Part shown: positions 8,043 through 16,920 of the stretch, in pieces
Position numbering within the stretch: the stretch's first letter is position 1
Layout of the letters: each line of letters opens with the position of its first letter
Origin: Pseudomonadota bacterium
GTDB taxonomy: Bacteria; Pseudomonadota; Alphaproteobacteria; Reyranellales; Reyranellaceae
Reading direction: 5' to 3'
DNA length: 64,000 nt
Assembly (NCBI GenBank): GCA_018240685.1
Contig: JAFEFG010000002.1
Coordinates: forward strand, 1 to 64,000
Position numbers and translations under genes: made by a program
The notes under the pieces: model-generated
The model's database searches: none
What the model was told of the DNA's origin: nothing
What the model saw: only the letters and a program-made list of their open reading frames with translations

Positions 8043-8930
8043 GTGCGGGCGGCGTTACGGACAATTCGGTCTTTGGGGAGCGAGATTTCATCCCATCCCC
8101 TGACCAGAAATCATCAGCTTGCCGCCTGGATGCGATTCGCCGGCTGGCAGATCAAGGCTCGGTTCGGCTTGCAGGCGATCGTTCCCTGGGTTGCCGGCAC
8201 GCGACTGGCCGTGCGTCGCGGCATGACGGGAGCCACGGGCAATCTCTACTTCGGGCTTCATGAATTCATGTCCATGATGCTCACGCTCCACTTCCTGCGC
8301 GAAGGGGACCTGTTCGTGGACGCCGGCGCGAATGTCGGCGTCTATACCGTTCTCGCCTCGGGTGTCTGTCATGCCGACTCGCTGGCGATCGAACCGGATC
8401 CCGACACCGTCGCCGACCTGCGCCGCAACATCGAGGTCAATCATCTCGGGGAGCGGGTGCGTGTCGAGGCGGTCGCATTGGGGCCGCAGGACGGCGAGGT
8501 CGCGTTCAGCATCGGCCTTGGCGCCATGAACCGCGTCGAGTCGCGGGCGGCAACGAACGTGCGCATGGTCGCGCAGCGGTCGCTGGATGGACTGACGGCC
8601 GGTCGCGTGCCGGCGATGATCAAGCTCGATGTCGAAGGATACGAGGAGGCGGTCTTCCGCGGCGCGCGCCGGACGATGGCCGATGCCGGCCTGAAGGTGC
8701 TTGTCCTCGAGGGAGCGACCGCGGCGATGCTGGAGACGCTGGAGCAGGAAGGATTCGAGCGCGCCTACTACGATCCGTTCGCGCGGAGGCTGAGCCGGAC
8801 GCCGAACAGCCTGGCCTTCGCCGACGGGAAGTGGACGCTCTCGAACGAGTTCTTCGTCAGGGACTGGCCGTTCGTCGAGGAGCGACTGGCCACCGCCCGA
8901 CCGGTGCCGATCCTCGACCGGGCGATCTGA
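8043..8930 (+). CDS. FkbM family methyltransferase
   Basis: Second FkbM-type SAM-dependent methyltransferase, about 295 residues. Motif I is LFVDAGANVGVYTVLAS, followed by AIEPDPDT and the FkbM hallmark MIKLDVEGYEEAVFRGA. The frame is open from a TTG at 8016; I place the start at GTG 8043, where a GGGGGAGCGGAG purine run gives good ribosome spacing. The N-terminal 60 residues are poorly conserved, so the start is uncertain. It stands alone, diverging from the MbfA-like gene, and ends at a strong hairpin. The substrate is unknown, probably a surface glycan. Confidence 0.8.
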   Translation: MRAALRTIRSLGSEISSHPLTRNHQLAAWMRFAGWQIKARFGLQAIVPWVAGTRLAVRRGMTGATGNLYFGLHEFMSMMLTLHFLREGDLFVDAGANVGVYTVLASGVCHADSLAIEPDPDTVADLRRNIEVNHLGERVRVEAVALGPQDGEVAFSIGLGAMNRVESRAATNVRMVAQRSLDGLTAGRVPAMIKLDVEGYEEAVFRGARRTMADAGLKVLVLEGATAAMLETLEQEGFERAYYDPFARRLSRTPNSLAFADGKWTLSNEFFVRDWPFVEERLATARPVPILDRAI

Positions 8931-8947
8931 GGAGGCGCGGCCTCCTC
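8929..8947. terminator. Hairpin between convergent genes
   Basis: A perfect 8-bp stem (GAGGAGGC / GCCTCCTC) with a 3-base loop begins at the FkbM stop codon. No T-run follows, so it may end or stabilise transcripts of both convergent genes rather than being a classical intrinsic terminator. Confidence 0.5.
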
Positions 8948-8986
8948 AGTGCGGCCCCCTCAGTGCGACCCTCTCAGTGCGACCTG
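8945..8986. repeat. Three tandem 14-bp repeats at the end of the DUF423 gene
   Basis: Unit CTCAGTGCGRCCCY occurs three times with a 14-base period, at 8945, 8959 and 8973. The third copy contains the last codons and stop of the DUF423 gene read on the minus strand, so each copy carries the same His-stop ending. It looks like a slippage expansion of the gene's 3' end. Confidence 0.8.
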
Positions 8987-9375
8987 CCGGTCAGAGCGGC
9001 AGCGGCAAGGGAGAGCCAGCCGAGGATGAAGGCGGTACCGCCGACCGGTGCCACGGCCCCGAACCAGCGCGGGCCGCCGAGCGCGAGCGCATAGAGCGCG
9101 CCCGGGAACAGGATGCTGCCGGCGAGGAACAGCCACACCGCCACGGCGGCGAACGTGCCGCCGATCCGCCCGCCCGCCGCCAGCAGGGTCACGGCGAGGA
9201 TCGCGAGCGCATGCACGATCTCGTAGTGGCTTCCCGTCTGCAGCCACTCGCGCGCCTTCGCGCCGTTCGCGGTCGCGGGATCGAAGCCGTGGGCGCCGAA
9301 GGCACCGGCAATGACGGCGATCGCACCGCTGACGGCGGCAACGGCGATCCAGCCCTGTCCTGTCGAATCGTTCAT
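8974..9375 (-). CDS. DUF423 (YgdD-like) membrane protein
   Basis: Small inner-membrane protein of 133 residues with four hydrophobic helices, matching the DUF423/YgdD family. Seen: AVIAGAFGAHGF near the N-terminus, which is the family signature, then HALAILAVTLL and LFPGALYALALGG. No biochemical function is established for the family. The ATG at 9375 is preferred over upstream in-frame codons because GGAG sits just before it and conservation starts there. It is convergent with an FkbM gene; its 3' end lies in a tandem triplication. Confidence 0.85.
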   Translation of the reverse strand: MNDSTGQGWIAVAAVSGAIAVIAGAFGAHGFDPATANGAKAREWLQTGSHYEIVHALAILAVTLLAAGGRIGGTFAAVAVWLFLAGSILFPGALYALALGGPRWFGAVAPVGGTAFILGWLSLAAAALTGRSH

Positions 9376-9450
9376 CGGCAACTCCATCCTTTTCGTCGCC
9401 GACCCTTTCAACGCAGCCGCGGCGAAAAGGAAAGGGTGCGGAATGCCGCT

Positions 9451-12024
9451 CTACTCCAGGCGGCAGTAGGGCCGCGTGTTCCGGCCGCCGTCCTCGGTGT
9501 GCGCGTCGGTACAGGTCCAGCCGGCGGGCTTCGGCCAGCGCGCCGCGCAGTCGTCGGTTGCGGCGCGATCGTCGGCGGCGGCGCCGCTCAGGCGGTCGAG
9601 GCGCACGCACAGGCGGAAGAACTCGGCCTGGTTGCCGCAGGGATCCGGCGCGGCGCCGGAGGAGTCCCTGTCGAGACCGAGCATCGCCCGCATGGCGGCC
9701 CAGGCCTGCGCCGAATCGTGCCAGCTCATGGTCGGGCTCTTCTCGTGGTCGAGGCGGCACTGGCGGAAATGGAAGAAGTCGGTGTGGTCGTCGAGTCCCA
9801 GCCGCGCCCTTATGGCGTTGACGTCCGGCACGCCATGGTCGAGCAGCCGATCGCGCACCAGGAGGCGGAAGTCGGTCATGCGGTCGAACAGGGCCGTCGC
9901 AGCAGCCTCGCCGCGCGCCACGCGCCCGTCGTAGAGCGCGAGGACCGGATCGACGAGCAGGCGGGCATCGGTGCTGGCATCGACCGGGCATTCCTTCCAG
10001 CCGTTGCCCGGATGCGCCTCCGGCCGCGGGCGCGGATCCTCCTTGGTCGGCGAGCAGTCGGGCGTGGCGGGGTTCTTGGTGCCGTCACGCCGCAGCAGCA
10101 GCTCGTCGAGGGACGGATCGCTGCTGATCAGGATGGCGATCGGCACCACCGGATACTGGCCGTTCTGCACCTCCGACAGGCGCTCGACGAGGTAGCGCAT
10201 CACCTCGTCGGCGGTGAAGGCGCCGAAATTCTCGAACAGCCCGCCGTCGGTGACGCGCGTCCAGACCTTGCCCTTGTCGTCGACCAGCGCGCCGGTCGGC
10301 GAGATGACGGGAAAGCGCGCGCTCATGGTGACGGCCGTGCTGATGGGGATGTCCGAGCGCGTGATCTCGAACGTGTCATAGCGGTTGATGCCGCCCGAGA
10401 CGTTCTGCGCGTTGGTCGCGCTGTTGGCCCAGAAGCGGGCGTTGGAGGTGATGATGCGCTTGCCCTTCTCGACCGACGTCCCGTTGAGCGCGAGCAGGGG
10501 CCAGGGCCGGTCGCCGCCGAAGGTGCGGGTGAAGCCGTCGGTCCAGGCAAAGCGGCCGGGATCCCTGGAGATGCCGCTCTCTGCCCAGGCATGCTCCCAT
10601 GCCTTCTCCAGCGCCGCGGCGCGGTCGTCGGGCTGCAGGCGCCGGGGCAGCAGCAGGGGCAGGCCCGTGGCGGACGGGAGGTCGACATAGAGGCCCGCCG
10701 CAAGCGCCGGTCCCAGGAAGTCGTTCTCGATGAACTCGGCGCCGTCGGTCGCCGCCTTGGGCAGGCGCGGCGAGCCCGTGCCGTCGGCGGAGGCGCGGCG
10801 GTCGGCCTCGACGATCGAGCGGAAGACGGTGGCGCCCAGCGAGCCGCCCGACACGCCGCTCAACAGGAACAGGCGATCGGCGAAATGGTCCTCGCGGGCG
10901 GCGATCTCTCCCAGGACCTGCGTCGTCCAGAAGGCCGCGCGGCTCGCCCCGCCGGCCGTCGCCACCACGATCATCGGCGGTGCCGCGACCTCGGTGCCGG
11001 CGATCGGCGTGGTGAGGGCCTGGTTGGCGCGCCACCAGCCGAAGAAGGCCTGCTTGAGCAGGGGGCGCTCGGCCGCGACCGTGCAGCGGCGGGCCGGGTC
11101 GGACGAGATCGCGAGGTCGCGGCAGGTGCGCACGTCGTGGATGTCGCCCAGCAGGCCGGGCGCGACCAGGAACCAGACGAGCACGAGACCGAAGAAGGGG
11201 AAGTGCAGCCGCGCCGACACGATCACCAGCGCGCTGGTCACCGGCACGATCAGCGCCAGGCCGAACAGCACCGCCGGCACCGCACCCTTGAAGAAGGCGC
11301 TGAGGCCGACCGGATCGAAGCCGACCAGGATGTAGAAGAGGGGCGAGGCGGCCAGCGACAGGATGAGGAAGGCGAGCGTGATCGGGTTGCTGAGACCGGT
11401 GATGCGCGACACCGGCGCCGGGCTCGGCGCCAGCCAGTTGGCGACCTGGGCCGACGGAATGAGGTTGGTGCGCTGGATCACGGCCAGCATGACGGGCCGG
11501 CGCACCCAGACCACGGCATAGAAGACGACCGCGTAGATCGCGTACCGGATGGCGTCGCCGCGGAAGGCGGCGGCGCGCGTCTCGTCCTGCGCGGTGGCAT
11601 AGAGGCGGTGCGCCTCCCAGAAGGCCAGCGCCACCGACAGGATGCCGAGGAAGCCGATCAGCCGCGGCACATGGCCGGCCCAGAACTTCCGCCATCGCCG
11701 CCGCCACCGCGCCGCATCCGGCCCCGGCCCGGGGCAGACGAAGTCGTAGTCGAGGGTGGTGCGGGCCCAGTACCAGGCGAAGACGGCCCAGAACAGCACG
11801 GCGATGAAGATCTCGTAGCCGCCGCGCAGCGAGGGTGCCCCCGAGGCGATGACGATGTCGCGCGCCTGGTCGGTGAGCGCGATCAGGCCGAAGCCGACCG
11901 CGACCGACAGGGCCGGCGCGCGGCATGCCCAGACCAGCCGCGCCACCTCGACGACGGCCCACCAGCCCGCCGCGAGCTTCATCGCAGTCCAACGCAGAAC
12001 CACGCGCCAACGCGCGATCGGCAT
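9451..12024 (-). CDS. Membrane-anchored patatin-like phospholipase
   Basis: Protein of 857 residues combining a polytopic N-terminal half (about seven or eight hydrophobic segments within residues 1-310) and a C-terminal patatin-like acyl hydrolase. The catalytic Ser is in GVSGGS near residue 388, preceded by TAGGASRAAFWT, which supplies the oxyanion loop; the catalytic Asp is in TDGGLFENFG near residue 595. Family members cleave acyl chains from phospholipids or other lipids. The membrane-domain fusion is less common than soluble bacterial patatins and suggests action at the inner membrane. It is a single-gene unit with a long frame and no frameshift. Confidence 0.85.
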   Translation of the reverse strand: MPIARWRVVLRWTAMKLAAGWWAVVEVARLVWACRAPALSVAVGFGLIALTDQARDIVIASGAPSLRGGYEIFIAVLFWAVFAWYWARTTLDYDFVCPGPGPDAARWRRRWRKFWAGHVPRLIGFLGILSVALAFWEAHRLYATAQDETRAAAFRGDAIRYAIYAVVFYAVVWVRRPVMLAVIQRTNLIPSAQVANWLAPSPAPVSRITGLSNPITLAFLILSLAASPLFYILVGFDPVGLSAFFKGAVPAVLFGLALIVPVTSALVIVSARLHFPFFGLVLVWFLVAPGLLGDIHDVRTCRDLAISSDPARRCTVAAERPLLKQAFFGWWRANQALTTPIAGTEVAAPPMIVVATAGGASRAAFWTTQVLGEIAAREDHFADRLFLLSGVSGGSLGATVFRSIVEADRRASADGTGSPRLPKAATDGAEFIENDFLGPALAAGLYVDLPSATGLPLLLPRRLQPDDRAAALEKAWEHAWAESGISRDPGRFAWTDGFTRTFGGDRPWPLLALNGTSVEKGKRIITSNARFWANSATNAQNVSGGINRYDTFEITRSDIPISTAVTMSARFPVISPTGALVDDKGKVWTRVTDGGLFENFGAFTADEVMRYLVERLSEVQNGQYPVVPIAILISSDPSLDELLLRRDGTKNPATPDCSPTKEDPRPRPEAHPGNGWKECPVDASTDARLLVDPVLALYDGRVARGEAAATALFDRMTDFRLLVRDRLLDHGVPDVNAIRARLGLDDHTDFFHFRQCRLDHEKSPTMSWHDSAQAWAAMRAMLGLDRDSSGAAPDPCGNQAEFFRLCVRLDRLSGAAADDRAATDDCAARWPKPAGWTCTDAHTEDGGRNTRPYCRLE

Positions 12025-12171
12025 GGTCGTCCCTCCGCGTCGCCGTTTCCTTCCGTCCTCCCGCGGGGCGGGAGGGGAGAGGTCCGATGGTCTTTTGCCG
12101 CAATTCTAGCGCGGCCGGGCGGAAGGGCCCATGTGCATCGGCGCAGAGCTAGCGCACCTGCAGGCTGCTTC

Positions 12172-13137
12172 TCAGGACCCTCCGTCGGCCTTGATGCCGA
12201 GCTTCGCGATCAGCATGCCGAGGCGCTCGTGCTCACGCTGCATGGCTTCCGCCACGCCGGCCGGCGTCAGGGGCGTCACCTGCACGTAGGCGCGTTCGAG
12301 CCGCCGCGCGGTCTCGGGATCGGCGAGCGCGGCATTCATGGCCTTGTTGATCCGGTCCACGATCGGCGCCGGCAGTGCCTTCTGCCCGTAGAGCGGCAGC
12401 GAGGAGCGGACCTCGACATCGCCCACGTCCTGCTCGGTGAGGGTGGCGACGCCGGGCAGGTCGTCGAGTCGCTTGGGCCCGATCACGCCGATCGCCTTGA
12501 GGCGGCCCGCCTTCACGTGCGCCATGACGAGCGTCGTGCTCACCATCGCCAGATCGAGGCGGCCGGCGAGCAGGTCCTGAACGCCCGGCGGCAGGCCCTT
12601 GTAGGAGATCGAGGTAATGTCGAGCCCGTACTTGATCTTGAGCAGCTCCGGCAGGAGATGCGCGCCCGTGCCGTTGCCCGAGTTGAGGTAGTTCAGCTTG
12701 CCGGGGTTGGCCTTCGCGTAGGCGACGAACTCGGCCACCGTGTTCGCGGGAGAGGCAGGCGGCACGCACAGCAGCGCCGTGCTGACGCCGATCATGGCGA
12801 TGGGCTGGAAGTCGGCCATCGAGTCGAACGGCACCTTCATCAGGAAGGGCAGGGCGACGTGGCCGGAGACGGTGAGATAGAGCGTGTAGCCGTCGGCGGG
12901 GGCGCCCAGGAACGTCTGCGCCGCCAGGATCCCGTTGGCCCCCGGCCTGGGATCGATCAGCCATGGCTGACCGAGTTCCTTCTGCATGGCATCGCCGACG
13001 GCGCGGCCGGCGATGTCGATCAGGCCGCCGACCGGCCCGGGAAGGATCACACGGACGGGCTTGCCGGGCCAGGTCTCCGCACGCGCGGCGAACGGCAGGG
13101 CGAACGCGGCGCCGAGGAACAGGCGACGTGGGATCAT
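12172..13137 (-). CDS. Bug family (tripartite tricarboxylate transporter) substrate-binding protein
   Basis: Periplasmic receptor of about 321 residues. A signal peptide (PRRLFLGAAFALPFAARA) is followed by WPGKPVRVILPGPVGG, the normal Bug N-terminus, and by GAPADGYTLYL and GLPPGVQDLLAGRLDLA, family hallmarks of the ligand-binding folds. Bug proteins bind organic acids and other small metabolites for TctAB-type transporters; many are orphans, as here, since no tctA or tctB lies nearby. The second ATG (13137) has better spacing from GAGGGG than the first at 13143. It is transcribed with the upstream TauD-like gene, so the ligand may be that enzyme's substrate. Confidence 0.88.
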   Translation of the reverse strand: MIPRRLFLGAAFALPFAARAETWPGKPVRVILPGPVGGLIDIAGRAVGDAMQKELGQPWLIDPRPGANGILAAQTFLGAPADGYTLYLTVSGHVALPFLMKVPFDSMADFQPIAMIGVSTALLCVPPASPANTVAEFVAYAKANPGKLNYLNSGNGTGAHLLPELLKIKYGLDITSISYKGLPPGVQDLLAGRLDLAMVSTTLVMAHVKAGRLKAIGVIGPKRLDDLPGVATLTEQDVGDVEVRSSLPLYGQKALPAPIVDRINKAMNAALADPETARRLERAYVQVTPLTPAGVAEAMQREHERLGMLIAKLGIKADGGS

Positions 13138-13250
13138 GGCCATCCCCTCATGGTCATCGGAAGCGCGGCGATGGAAGCGATGCCGGTCGCGGCTTGCGGC
13201 CGGCTCCGGCTCCTGCGCCGCCGTTCAGGACAGTCGGCGGCGGCGGCCGC

Positions 13251-14087
13251 CTACGCGCGGTAGAACGGCTTGTCCCCGCAGACCGTGACGCGGTGGCCGT
13301 AGCGCCGGTGCGGATAGTAGTCGAACAGCGCGTGATGCTGGGTCGAGCGGTTGTCCCAGAAGGCGACCGAGTTCGGCTGCCAGTGGAAGCGGCACTGGAA
13401 CTCCGGCGTCTCGATGTGCCGATAGAGCATATCGAGCAGCGCATCGCTCTCGTTCCGGCGCAGCTGCGGGATGCGCAGCGTGAAGCCGCGATTGACGAAC
13501 AGCGCCTGCTTCCCGGTCACCGGGTGCGTGCGCACGATGGGATGCTCGCCGTTGGGGAACTGGATGTCGTCGCGATCCGTCGCCTTGACGCGGTAGTAGT
13601 GCGCCTTGGAGCTGTCGTGCAGTGCGGTCAGCCCCTTCAGCATGTCCTTGATCGGCTCGGAGAGCGTCTCGTAGGCGCGATACATGTTGGCGAACAGCGT
13701 CGCGCCGCCGCCGTCGGGCGGCACCTCGGTGAGATAGAGGATCGAGCCCATCGGCGGCTCCGGATCGCACGAGACGTCCGAGTGCCATTCCTCGCCGGCG
13801 ACGTGCTTGGACTTCTCGTCGGCCTTGATGACCAGGATCTCGGGATGCTCGGGGAAGGTGATCGGCGCGTTGGGATGGACGTGCAGCGGACCGAAGCGGC
13901 GGCCGAATTCCTTGTGCTGCTCGATCGACATCTTCTGGTCGCGGAAGAAGATCACCAGGTTCTCCATCAGCGCGTCGTGCACTTCCTGGAACTGCTGGTT
14001 GCCGAGCGGCTTGCCGAGATCGACGCCGTAGATTTCGGCGCCGATCGTGGGCGTGACCTTGCGCACCTCGATCGACTGGTAGGCCAT
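13251..14087 (-). CDS. TauD/TfdA family Fe(II)/2-oxoglutarate dioxygenase
   Basis: Non-haem iron hydroxylase of 278 residues. The iron triad is seen as WHSD (His and Asp near residues 104-106) and the distal His in WDNRSTQH near residue 249, with the 2-oxoglutarate-binding Arg in the following HRRYGHR segment. TauD/TfdA enzymes hydroxylate sulfonates, aryloxyacetates and similar organic acids so that they fall apart or enter catabolism. A GGAGG site precedes the ATG at 14087; the longer frame upstream crosses the promoter. It is divergent from iclR and upstream of the Bug receptor gene, pointing to an inducible catabolic unit with unidentified substrate. Confidence 0.88.
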   Translation of the reverse strand: MAYQSIEVRKVTPTIGAEIYGVDLGKPLGNQQFQEVHDALMENLVIFFRDQKMSIEQHKEFGRRFGPLHVHPNAPITFPEHPEILVIKADEKSKHVAGEEWHSDVSCDPEPPMGSILYLTEVPPDGGGATLFANMYRAYETLSEPIKDMLKGLTALHDSSKAHYYRVKATDRDDIQFPNGEHPIVRTHPVTGKQALFVNRGFTLRIPQLRRNESDALLDMLYRHIETPEFQCRFHWQPNSVAFWDNRSTQHHALFDYYPHRRYGHRVTVCGDKPFYRA

Positions 14088-14131
14088 CGTCGTTTCCTCC
14101 CGCTTTGCGGTTTGTTGTCGGTCGCATTCTA

Positions 14132-14147
14132 GGCCCCCGCGGGGGCC
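14132..14147. repeat. 16-bp GC palindrome in the tauD-iclR intergenic region
   Basis: GGCCCCCGCGGGGGCC is a perfect palindrome between the divergent TauD-like and IclR genes. It could be structural or a protein site; nothing more can be said. Confidence 0.4.
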
Positions 14148-14167
14148 AGGGATGGGCAAAGTCCAGG

Positions 14168-14186
14168 AAGTCCGTATTATGGACTT
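14168..14186. promoter_or_regulatory. Candidate IclR operator
   Basis: Inverted repeat AAGTCC-gtattat-GGACTT in the divergent promoter region, about 48 bases before the iclR start and 80 from the TauD-like start. Its TCCGTATTATGGA core resembles published IclR-type sites with TCCG/CGGA half-sites. Regulation of both divergent genes is inferred. Confidence 0.5.
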
Positions 14187-14233
14187 CTGCCGTCGCGACC
14201 GGCGACACGTTCCGGCGGCCGGGGAGGGCTGCA

Positions 14234-14998
14234 ATGGCAACGGCCATCATCGAACCGATCCGCCGCAGCTTCGCGGTGCTGGAAGCGCTGAGCCGGCGCC
14301 CCAGCACGACGGTGGCCGTGCTGACCCGCGAGACGGGCCTGCCGCGGCCGACCGTGCTGCGGTTGCTCCACACCCTGATCGCGCTCGGCTATGCGACGCG
14401 GCTGTCGCGCCAGCAGGGCTACCGGCTCACCGACCGCGTGCTGGGGCTCTCGGAGTCGATCCGCTTCGTCGATCACCTTGTCGATGCCGCCAGCCCGCAC
14501 ATGAGCCGCTTCACCGCCGAGCACGGCTGGCCCCTGTACCTGGCGACGCTCGGCTACGGCGCCATCACCATCCGTCATTCGACCGCGCCGGAGAGTCCCA
14601 TGGCGTTCGAGGGGGCGGGACTCAACGCGCGGCGGCCGGTGCTGATCAGTGCGCTCGGCCGCGCCTGGCTCGCCTTCTGCTCCGACGTCGAGCGCCGCAA
14701 CGTCCTGCGCGACATCGGCGGCCTGTCGCGCCGCCAGGAAGCGGCGCTGGAGGAAGTCCTCGCGCGCGTGCGCCGCGAGGGCGTGGCCTTCACCCAGCCG
14801 CCGCGGCCGACGCGCCTGCACGGCATGGCCGTGGCGGTGCGCCAGCATGGCCGGCCCGACGGCCGCGTGATCGCCAGCCTGTCGATGCGCTTCCCGCGCT
14901 CGGCGATGACGGAGGAGGAGGCGGCGCGGCGCTTCGGCCGGCCGCTGGCGGTGCTGGCACGCGCCATCGCGGCGGACACCGCCCGGCGAGCCCGGTAA
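14234..14998 (+). CDS. IclR family transcriptional regulator
   Basis: Regulator of 254 residues with an N-terminal winged helix (SFAVLEALSRRPSTTVAVL, then GLPRPTVLRLLHTLIALGYA) and a C-terminal IclR ligand-binding domain. The ATG at 14234 follows GGGGAGGG at proper spacing. IclR proteins control catabolic operons in response to a small metabolite. This one is divergent from the TauD-like/Bug gene pair across 146 bases containing a candidate operator, so it is the likely local controller. Confidence 0.88.
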   Translation: MATAIIEPIRRSFAVLEALSRRPSTTVAVLTRETGLPRPTVLRLLHTLIALGYATRLSRQQGYRLTDRVLGLSESIRFVDHLVDAASPHMSRFTAEHGWPLYLATLGYGAITIRHSTAPESPMAFEGAGLNARRPVLISALGRAWLAFCSDVERRNVLRDIGGLSRRQEAALEEVLARVRREGVAFTQPPRPTRLHGMAVAVRQHGRPDGRVIASLSMRFPRSAMTEEEAARRFGRPLAVLARAIAADTARRAR

Positions 14999-15042
14999 GC
15001 GGCGATACGCCAGGGCATCGGCGCGGAATCGCGCCCCGCGCT

Positions 15043-15309
15043 CTAGTCCCGCTTCGGCAGCGTGAAGCCGGCGGCGCGCAGCTTCTTCTCGAGGAAGGCG
15101 ATTCCGGCGGCGGTGTTGCCCGAGCGGCAATCCCGAAGGGCATTCAGCGTCGTGATGTCGGGGGCGAGGTGGCCTTCTCCGCCGGCACTGCCCATGTAGC
15201 GCAACGCCAGCGCACCGAGCGCCTCGCAGTAGGAGGCATCGTCGGCATGAGCGAGACCCGGCAACGCCAGAAGGCCCGCGAGGGCGAGCAGGGCGAGTTT
15301 GGTCTTCAT
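15043..15309 (-). CDS. Small secreted protein, paralogue of the upstream gene
   Basis: Hypothetical exported protein of 88 residues. Residues 1 to about 22 form a signal peptide ending AHA. The mature part has two Cys (SYCEALG and LRDCRSG) and ends with a charged helix and FTLPKRD. The same layout, Y-C-x2-L, a Cys about 25-30 residues later, then A-I-x2-LEK-x-L and a terminal LP, occurs in the next gene upstream, so they are tandem paralogues. The start lacks a ribosome site; a TATAAT lies exactly 6 bases before the ATG, so the message may be leaderless. Function unknown. Confidence 0.75.
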   Translation of the reverse strand: MKTKLALLALAGLLALPGLAHADDASYCEALGALALRYMGSAGGEGHLAPDITTLNALRDCRSGNTAAGIAFLEKKLRAAGFTLPKRD

Positions 15310-15325
15310 GCCGGGATTATAGGGT

Positions 15326-15353
15326 GTGTCCGGCCCGTCGTCGGGCCGGACAC
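15326..15353. terminator. Perfect 12-bp hairpin between the two secreted paralogues
   Basis: GTGTCCGGCCCG and CGGGCCGGACAC flank a 4-base loop. On the minus strand it follows the upstream paralogue and precedes the downstream one. No T-run follows on that strand, while GCTTTCTT follows on the plus strand, so it may be a transcript-stabilising or attenuating hairpin rather than a simple terminator. Confidence 0.6.
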
Positions 15354-15379
15354 GCTTTCTTGATCGGCCTGCGGTCGCG

Positions 15380-15631
15380 TTACGACCGCGCCGGCAGCTT
15401 GATCCTGTTGCCGCTCAGGATCTTCTCGAGCACCGGAATGGCGACCGCCGGCTTGTCGTCGCACTGGCTCATCGCCGTCGCGATCGCGCCGTCGACCACG
15501 CCGCCGCGCGCATAGTCGCGATAGGCGCTGCTGAGCGACTTGCAGTAGGCGGTGTCGCCGCCGGACTGGGCGAACGCCGAGGTGGCGATCAGAAGCGTCG
15601 TTCCAGTGAGGGCGATGGTACGAAGCAACAT
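15380..15631 (-). CDS. Small secreted protein, paralogue of the downstream gene
   Basis: Hypothetical exported protein of 83 residues: signal peptide to about residue 22 (ending AFA), then a mature part with Cys in TAYCKSLS and in MSQCDDK and a C-terminal IPVLEKILSG...LPARS. It shares the two-Cys and LEK-x-L layout of the neighbouring 88-residue protein, with low overall identity. AAGGAGAG before the ATG at 15631 fixes the start; the frame extends further upstream without conservation. Both are probably periplasmic with one disulfide. Function unknown. Confidence 0.78.
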   Translation of the reverse strand: MLLRTIALTGTTLLIATSAFAQSGGDTAYCKSLSSAYRDYARGGVVDGAIATAMSQCDDKPAVAIPVLEKILSGNRIKLPARS

Positions 15632-15852
15632 GGGTACTCTCCTTGAGGGGTTACATCCCGGCCGCCTCGTTGGCGTGACCGGTGCCGACAACGCCGGCGG
15701 CGCGGAGGAGGGGCCCGATTTGCGTCAAGCTTGTGGCGGTGCTCCTCACATTGGCGTGTCGTCCGCGTGGCGGACGGCAACGGTCGATCCTGCGCAGCAT
15801 GCCTGATAAAAGTCGGCCAACATTCGTCCCGGCATTCGCAGGAGTTTCGCCG

Positions 15853-16845
<993 letters not shown>

Positions 16846-16920
16846 TAGATTAATTCAGGTCGACCCGCGGCCACGAGACGTGGTCGGCTTCCTGTCCAAG
16901 CTTTCGAAGGTTTGCCCTCA

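Noticed and set aside
8977-13263. A 1428-codon plus-strand frame opposite the patatin and Bug genes
   Set aside because: Antisense shadow: the minus strand has complete lipase and Bug signatures, while this product is low-complexity Arg/Gly/Ala.
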